Origin: an uncultured Paraprevotella sp.
Lineage (GTDB): Bacteria > Bacteroidota > Bacteroidia > Bacteroidales > Bacteroidaceae
DNA length: 11,540 bases
Reading direction: 5' to 3'
Assembly (NCBI GenBank): GCA_900766785.1
Contig: CAAFWT010000116.1
Span: 1 to 11,540, forward strand
A program made the translations under genes and the position numbers. The notes under the pieces were generated by a model that was not told the origin of the DNA, did not search any database, and was given only the letters and a program-made list of their open reading frames with translations. Below are positions 6,959-11,540 of the stretch, in pieces; the stretch's first letter is position 1, and each line of letters begins with the position of its first letter.

Positions 6959-7918
6959 CTACCCGAAGGATTCCACCTCGGCAGAGTAATGGCCGTAGAT
7001 ATACTCCAGCACCAGTCTGCCATACTTGCCCCGCTCGTGCAGCATTGATGCCACTCTGCCCATGGTCATGCGCCAGTTTATTTCCACGCAGGGACAGATG
7101 CCTTCCTGGCAGAGCATCATATCTATGCCCACGGGCCCTTTGTAGGTATAAGTCTTCAGTTCTTCCTCCCACCATCGGCGTATCTCCATCAGCTGCATAG
7201 GGTCCACGTACTGAGCCAGCCATTGGAACTTCTGCATCTCTGGTGCCACCCAGTTGCCCATATAGGCTCCCTGGGCATTGGTGTAGAAGAGTGAGAGTCC
7301 TTTGTATTGAACATCTCCCTCTCCGTCGCATTCAAACTCCAGGGCAAAGTCGGCCACCTTCTGGAGCCATCGTTCCACAACCACGCTTCCTTGTCTGCTG
7401 AGGATGTTGCGCATCCATTCCTGCCTGTGTGCAGCATGGGAGCGCATGAGGCCTCTTCCGCTGCTGCTCCAAGGGGCTTTCAGCAGAGCCTCGGGCCATT
7501 GGCTGAGGGCTTCCTCTGCTTCCTCTTCGCTCTGGCATAGCATGCTCCATCCCGCCAGTCGCTCTCCCAGCAGTCCGTCCTCCCTGCATTTCTTCAGGGC
7601 ATCCACAGCAGTCCTGCGGTGTGAGAGACTGCGAATCTTCTGCAGTTCCGTGCTTGAGGGAAGAAATCGGTCCTCCACTCCAGCCTGCCGCAGTTGGTGC
7701 ACCAAGGCTGAACTCCATCCCCACGGGCGTATCTCATCGCCATCCTTTAGTTCCAGCGGATCCTCGCCATTCCACACCTTGTCCTCATCCTCTGCCCACC
7801 AGAGAGGCAGCCAGTGAAGCTCTTCTCTCATCTGGCGAATGTTAGACGGTGCGGTGTAGCCTGCAGTCCCGTCGGCCAGCGCCATATCGTTTTCGGGATT
7901 GAATATGTGTACTTTCAT
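6959..7918 (-). CDS. ATP-grasp-like conserved hypothetical protein of Bacteroidales
   Basis: The product has 319 residues and starts MKVHIFNPENDMALADG. No signal peptide or membrane segment is seen, so it is probably cytoplasmic. The arrangement resembles an ATP-grasp enzyme: Lys147 followed by a glycine/serine loop (LLKAPWSSSGRGL, 146-158), Glu183 in VVVERWLQ, and a C-terminal metal-ligand-like set in GPVGIDMM (Asp266) and VEINWRMTMG (Glu279, Asn281). ATP-grasp enzymes join a carboxylate to an amine or similar nucleophile through an acyl phosphate. The substrate here is unknown, and the assignment rests on motif reading, not alignment. The frame stays open upstream to 8125, but the ATG at 7918 is preferred because the upstream part crosses the divergent promoters and encodes an unrelated hydrophobic stretch. 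It converges on the UPF0371 gene with an 18-bp gap and no visible terminator between them. Confidence 0.72.
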   Translation of the reverse strand: MKVHIFNPENDMALADGTAGYTAPSNIRQMREELHWLPLWWAEDEDKVWNGEDPLELKDGDEIRPWGWSSALVHQLRQAGVEDRFLPSSTELQKIRSLSHRRTAVDALKKCREDGLLGERLAGWSMLCQSEEEAEEALSQWPEALLKAPWSSSGRGLMRSHAAHRQEWMRNILSRQGSVVVERWLQKVADFALEFECDGEGDVQYKGLSLFYTNAQGAYMGNWVAPEMQKFQWLAQYVDPMQLMEIRRWWEEELKTYTYKGPVGIDMMLCQEGICPCVEINWRMTMGRVASMLHERGKYGRLVLEYIYGHYSAEVESFG

Positions 7919-7925
7919 ATTGCCA

Positions 7926-7933
7926 CAAAGATA
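7926..7933 (-). promoter_or_regulatory. -7 box for the ATP-grasp-like gene, almost touching the start codon
   Basis: Read on the minus strand, TATCTTTG matches TAnnTTTG exactly. Only seven bases separate it from the ATG at 7918, so transcription would begin at or within a few bases of the start codon. No convincing TTTG is found about 20 nt upstream. Confidence 0.55.
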
Positions 7934-7941
7934 CTCAATTA

Positions 7942-7973
7942 TTTGGTGGGAAGTGTTTTTTCCTATAATTTTG
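7942..7973 (+). promoter_or_regulatory. Full-consensus Bacteroidota promoter for the large fusion gene
   Basis: TTTG (7942-7945) and TAATTTTG (7966-7973) are separated by exactly 20 bp, matching both the -33 and -7 elements. Transcription should begin around 7979. The promoter lies just upstream of, and divergent from, that of the ATP-grasp-like gene, so the two could interfere or share a regulator. Confidence 0.75.
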
Positions 7974-7996
7974 TCAGATAGATATTGAGGAAGTGA

Positions 7997-8039
7997 CCTC
8001 TTGCTTGCGTTAAGATGACATGTACGAACAGGCAAGAGG
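7997..8039 (+). promoter_or_regulatory. Long hairpin in the 5' leader of the fusion gene
   Basis: CCTCTTGCTTG (7997-8007) pairs with CAGGCAAGAGG (8029-8039) over 11 positions with one G-U pair. CGT (8008-8010) and ACG (8024-8026) can extend the stem past a two-base bulge. The apical loop contains an in-frame ATG at 8015, which would be hidden, favouring the ATG at 8069 as the true start. No T-tract follows, so it does not look like a terminator. It could be a site for translational control or mRNA stability; that role is inferred. Confidence 0.6.
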
Positions 8040-8068
8040 AATATAATAATGTAAGTGCAGATAATGAA

Positions 8069-11000
8069 ATGGAACATAAATGCATAGACTGTTTTGTGCC
8101 TTATGAGTCTGATGCTCAGGTGCAAGGCACGATGGATGAACTGTCAGCCGACCCACACGTATCGGCCATTTACCACCTTGGTCAGGATGGTCCTGGCAGA
8201 ACACATACGCTACGTCAGATGGCAGAACTTGCCACGGCACCATATATCCTCTTGTATACCAAGTTTGACCGTCTGCAGCTGGGTTACCAGGCTCTCCACC
8301 GCATGCTTAGGGTGGCCGATGACAGCCAGGCGCTCATCCTCTATTCCGACCATTATGTGCAGACTCCTCAGGGACTGCGCAGCCCCATGCCCCTTATCGA
8401 TTGTCAGTTGGGCAGCGTGAGGGACGATTTCCAGATGGGATCTCTCTGGCTCATACGTACCTCGGCCCTGCAGGAGTATGTGGCTCAGGAGCACCTGCAT
8501 CCCTATCGCTTTGCGGCACTCTATGACTTTCGCCTTTTTGTGAGCAGGAGTAAGTTGCCTGTGCACATAGATGAGTTCCTCTATACCGAGGTGGAGCACG
8601 ACACCCGACTGAGCGGACAGAAACAGTTTGACTATGTGGACCCTCGCAACCGCACACGCCAGCTGGAGATGGAGCGTGCCTGCACACGTCACCTGCGTGC
8701 CATCAATGCCTATTTGCATGGTAACGAGTGCGACGACATCAACCTGCGGCAGGGAACATTCGATGTGGAAGCCACTGTGGTCATACCCGTCAGAGACCGA
8801 GTGCGTACCATACGGGATGCCATACGCAGTGTGCTGGAGCAGCAGACAGATTTCCCCTTCAATCTCATGGTGGTAGATAATGGGAGTACGGATGGTACCA
8901 CCGAAGCCATTCAGGAATTTGCCCATGATCCACGGGTCATACATCTCATCCCCCAGCGCACCGACCTGGGTATAGGAGGATGCTGGAACCTGGCTGTTCA
9001 CGACTCCCGAGTGGGAAGGTTCGTGGTTCAGCTGGACAGCGATGACCTCTACAGCGGTCCCGACACCCTGCAGCGTATGGTGGATACTTTCTATGCAGAG
9101 GGTGCCGCCATGGTGATAGGCTCATACCGAATGTGTGACTTCAACCTCAACACCTTGCCGCCAGGACTGATAGATCATCGTGAGTGGACTCCACAGAATG
9201 GGCGCAACAATGCCCTGCGCATCAATGGACTGGGTGCTCCCCGAGCTTTCTTCACTCCTATACTGCGAGAGTTGCACATTCCCAACACCAGTTATGGAGA
9301 GGACTATGCCCTGGGGCTCATGATAAGCCGACGCTACCGCATAGGACGCATCTTCGACGAGGTGTACCTGTGCCGCAGATGGGAAGGCAACAGCGATGCT
9401 GCGCTAAGCCAGGAGAAAATCAATAGAAACAATACGTACAAGGATCACCTGCGTACGCTGGAGATTCTGGCACGACAGCAGGTCAACCAGCAATGGCAGC
9501 ATGTGCTGTCAGCCCCCGAGGTGGACGCCTTCTTCCAGTCCGAACTGCAGGGATGGCCCGAGGCTGCGGAACGTTATCAGGCAGTCCGGCAACAAGTGCA
9601 GACACGCACATTGGCTGTAGAGTCCGACGTGGAGCTGCAGGCTCAATGGAATCCTGCCCGTATTGTCAGCACAGGAGCACGGGTGGACAGCAAGTCTCTG
9701 GCTCAGAGACCATGTTTCCTCTGCGACAAGAACCGTCCTCCTCAGCAGCATAGCCTCACCACCGAGAAGCATTTCCGTCTCCTGGTAAACCCCTTCCCCA
9801 TTCTTCCTCAGCACTTTACCATACCTCTGCGCAGCCATACGCCCCAGCACATCTATCCCTACTTCGGCACTCTGCTGCGCTTGGCCTGGAATATGCCCCA
9901 GAGCATAGTCTTCTACAATGGCCCACTCTGTGGAGCGTCCTGCCCCGATCACATGCATCTGCAGGCAGGCAGCAGGGGCGTGGTGCCGCTGGAACGAGAC
10001 TGGAACATCTATGAGAAAGGACTCAGAAAGATATATCCACTCACTGGCACAGAGGCTGCCCTCATGGAGGAGTCGGGGAATGCCGACAGCCGTTGCGGTC
10101 TGTACCTGCTCACCACCTATGTGTGTCCCGTGATAGTGATACGCAGTATGTCCACCCAGTGGGACAGTGACCTCTGCCAGAGAGTCTATGATGCCCTGCC
10201 CGTACATTCTGATGAGCATGAACCGCGCATGAATGTGGTCAGCTGGCGACAGGCAGGGGGCATAGGTCATCCCGACGAACTCATCACTCTGGTCTTCCCT
10301 CGTAGCAAGCATCGTCCCGACTGCTACTTCGCTCAGGGCGAAGAGCAGATGATGGTCAGCCCAGGGGCCTTGGATATGTGCGGACTGATAGTTACTCCCC
10401 GTCAGCAGGATTTCCTGCGTCTCACACCTGCCATGGCTGCATCTCTGCTCCAGGAGGTATCCTTGACACCCGACGAGATGGAATCCGTGGTGCGTAGAAT
10501 AACCGACGCGGAGCCTGCACCCTCACCTCAGGCAGAGTCCGCTCCCGAAGCCCCAGCTACAGAACCCGTGGTGCAGGTGGGTATCCAGAAGGGGTCTGTC
10601 TTGCATTTCCGCTTTGATGGCACGTTCCTGGCCAAGGGCAAGGAAGTGACCGGAGAGCAGACGGCCCAGTGTGTGGACGGTTGCATCAGTTGGCAGGGAG
10701 CACTTTACAGCACCCTCTCTTTCCTCCCTCAGAGTCCCGAGGCTACTATCAGTCTCTCCGAGGTCACTATCGGCAAGGCCTTTCATTGGGAGCGTAATGA
10801 GACTCAAACCTTCAGCGGAGAACTACGCCTGCTGGTGGATCAGGACCAGCTTCAAGCTGTCAATGTGATACCCGTGGAGGATTATCTCACCAGTGTGATA
10901 AGCAGCGAGATGAAGTCCACGTGCCCTATGGAGTATCTCAAGGCCTCGGCCATCGTCAGCCGCAGTTGGCTCCTCACCCAGATGCGTCGCCGGCAAGAAC

Positions 11001-11540
11001 ACTCCTCTTCCCTGTCTCTGCCCAATTTCAAACAAGATGAGAGCACTCTGCTGAGATGGTATGACAGGCATGAGCATACACTCTTTGATGTATGTGCTGA
11101 TGACCATTGTCAGCGCTATCAGGGTATAGGACGCATAGAGAATCAGGCTGTACATGAGGCTGTGTTGCAGACGCGGGGACTCGTGCTCACCCATGACGGA
11201 GAGGTGTGCGACGCCCGTTTTGGTAAGTGTTGCGGAGGACGCACCAATGAGTTCCAGTACTGTTGGGACAATATATCCGTCCCCTACCTCTCCAGTGTGG
11301 ACGATCCCTTCTGCAATGTGTCGGACAAGCAACTCCTGGCTCAGGTGCTCAACAGTTACGACCTGGAGACCACTGACTTCTACCGATGGACGGTGGAGTA
11401 CACCCAAGAGGAGATTCATGACCTCATATGTAAGCACCTGAATACAGAGATGGGGCCCATCATCTCCCTGGAACCTCTGGAGGCCGGGCCTGGTGGACAT
11501 ATCAGCAAGCTGCGCGTGGTGGGGCAGGAGCACACGATGA
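8069..11540 (+). CDS. Giant multidomain protein: GT-A-like / GT2 / HIT-GalT-like (DUF4922-type) / SpoIID-LytB, 3' end beyond window
   Basis: One frame is open from 8069 to the window end, 1157 full codons, with no stop. Residues of about 1-230 form a degenerate GT-A-like module (APYILLYTKFDRLQLGYQAL). Residues of about 233-450 are a canonical GT2 module: ATVVIPVRDR at 235, DNGSTDGT at 270, DSDD (DxD-type) at 323-326, and Glu-Asp at 411-412. Residues of about 470-800 resemble the HIT/GalT/Apa2-like superfamily (I believe the DUF4922 domain): Cys549-x-x-Cys552 and His628-x-His630-x-Gln632 in DHMHLQ. A Pro/Ala/Glu-rich linker spans about 812-834. From about 840 the rest is SpoIID/LytB-like: VIPVEDYLTSVISSEM, with Glu947 at the position of the catalytic acid of SpoIID, and FGKCCGGRTNEF at about 1051-1062. 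SpoIID enzymes cleave denuded peptidoglycan glycan strands, GT2 enzymes transfer sugars, and HIT/GalT enzymes transfer or cleave nucleotides. No signal peptide or membrane segment is visible. The joint function is unknown. The alternative start at 8015 adds 18 residues and lies in a leader hairpin. Confidence 0.85.
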   Translation, partial: MEHKCIDCFVPYESDAQVQGTMDELSADPHVSAIYHLGQDGPGRTHTLRQMAELATAPYILLYTKFDRLQLGYQALHRMLRVADDSQALILYSDHYVQTPQGLRSPMPLIDCQLGSVRDDFQMGSLWLIRTSALQEYVAQEHLHPYRFAALYDFRLFVSRSKLPVHIDEFLYTEVEHDTRLSGQKQFDYVDPRNRTRQLEMERACTRHLRAINAYLHGNECDDINLRQGTFDVEATVVIPVRDRVRTIRDAIRSVLEQQTDFPFNLMVVDNGSTDGTTEAIQEFAHDPRVIHLIPQRTDLGIGGCWNLAVHDSRVGRFVVQLDSDDLYSGPDTLQRMVDTFYAEGAAMVIGSYRMCDFNLNTLPPGLIDHREWTPQNGRNNALRINGLGAPRAFFTPILRELHIPNTSYGEDYALGLMISRRYRIGRIFDEVYLCRRWEGNSDAALSQEKINRNNTYKDHLRTLEILARQQVNQQWQHVLSAPEVDAFFQSELQGWPEAAERYQAVRQQVQTRTLAVESDVELQAQWNPARIVSTGARVDSKSLAQRPCFLCDKNRPPQQHSLTTEKHFRLLVNPFPILPQHFTIPLRSHTPQHIYPYFGTLLRLAWNMPQSIVFYNGPLCGASCPDHMHLQAGSRGVVPLERDWNIYEKGLRKIYPLTGTEAALMEESGNADSRCGLYLLTTYVCPVIVIRSMSTQWDSDLCQRVYDALPVHSDEHEPRMNVVSWRQAGGIGHPDELITLVFPRSKHRPDCYFAQGEEQMMVSPGALDMCGLIVTPRQQDFLRLTPAMAASLLQEVSLTPDEMESVVRRITDAEPAPSPQAESAPEAPATEPVVQVGIQKGSVLHFRFDGTFLAKGKEVTGEQTAQCVDGCISWQGALYSTLSFLPQSPEATISLSEVTIGKAFHWERNETQTFSGELRLLVDQDQLQAVNVIPVEDYLTSVISSEMKSTCPMEYLKASAIVSRSWLLTQMRRRQEHSSSLSLPNFKQDESTLLRWYDRHEHTLFDVCADDHCQRYQGIGRIENQAVHEAVLQTRGLVLTHDGEVCDARFGKCCGGRTNEFQYCWDNISVPYLSSVDDPFCNVSDKQLLAQVLNSYDLETTDFYRWTVEYTQEEIHDLICKHLNTEMGPIISLEPLEAGPGGHISKLRVVGQEHTM

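Noticed and set aside
8015..8068. Start of the fusion gene at 8015
   Set aside because: It is in frame and possible, but the codon sits in the loop of a leader hairpin and the added 18 residues are polar with no family resemblance. It is kept only as an alternative.
7919..8125. Longer N-terminus for the ATP-grasp-like protein starting at 8125
   Set aside because: The extension crosses both divergent promoters and overlaps the start of the opposite gene. The ATG at 7918 begins with the conserved KVHIFNPEND segment.
8094..11441. Frameshifted or split genes in the last third of the window
   Set aside because: Short plus-strand frames occur here in other phases, but tracing one phase from 8069 to 11539 gives a continuous protein with ordered domains and no stop, so no frameshift needs to be invoked.

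Overview
The window looks like chromosomal DNA from a member of the Bacteroidales, most likely of Prevotella/Segatella type. Two things support this. The upstream regions carry the Bacteroidota sigma signature TAnnTTTG (377-384, 5448-5455, 7966-7973 and, on the minus strand, 7933-7926), and there are no clear Shine-Dalgarno sequences. The protein families are also typical of gut or oral Bacteroidales: a GH127-type secreted glycosidase, a GtaA-like secreted protein, and a glycosyltransferase/HIT-like/SpoIID fusion. Species cannot be assigned from the sequence.

Layout. Positions 1-481 are gene-free. They hold a 23-bp-period tandem array (1-100), a 46-bp nested palindrome that shares the array's GGTCGACC core (158-203), and a promoter (353-384). 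Two plus-strand genes for exported enzymes follow: a GH127/DUF1680 beta-L-arabinofuranosidase-like protein (482-2548) and a GtaA/DUF4965-type protein (2665-5208). They are separated by 116 bp with a hairpin but no recognisable promoter, and a strong intrinsic terminator (5246-5297) closes the unit. Next is a UPF0371/DUF1846 protein (5477-6940) with its own -7 box. It converges, with an 18-bp gap, on a minus-strand ATP-grasp-like protein (6959-7918). A compact divergent promoter region (7919-8068) separates that gene from a very large plus-strand gene (8069 to beyond the window end), whose leader can form a long hairpin.

How the genes may work together. The first two genes form a plausible two-gene unit for scavenging glycans or glycoproteins outside the cytoplasm. 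The GH127-like enzyme has the Glu-x-Cys and Cys-Cys zinc/nucleophile residues of that family. The partner has the GtaA-type domain order plus an inserted beta-sandwich-like domain. No SusC/SusD pair or regulator is visible here. UPF0371 and the ATP-grasp-like protein are probably cytoplasmic and of unknown role.

The most notable gene is the last one. It encodes at least 1157 residues in one uninterrupted frame: a degenerate GT-A-like module, a canonical GT2 module, a HIT/GalT-like nucleotide-transfer module with HxHxQ and CxxC motifs, a Pro/Ala-rich linker, and a SpoIID/LytB-type module. No signal peptide is visible, which is hard to reconcile with a peptidoglycan-directed SpoIID domain. This multi-enzyme fusion is the best candidate in the window for poorly described biology.
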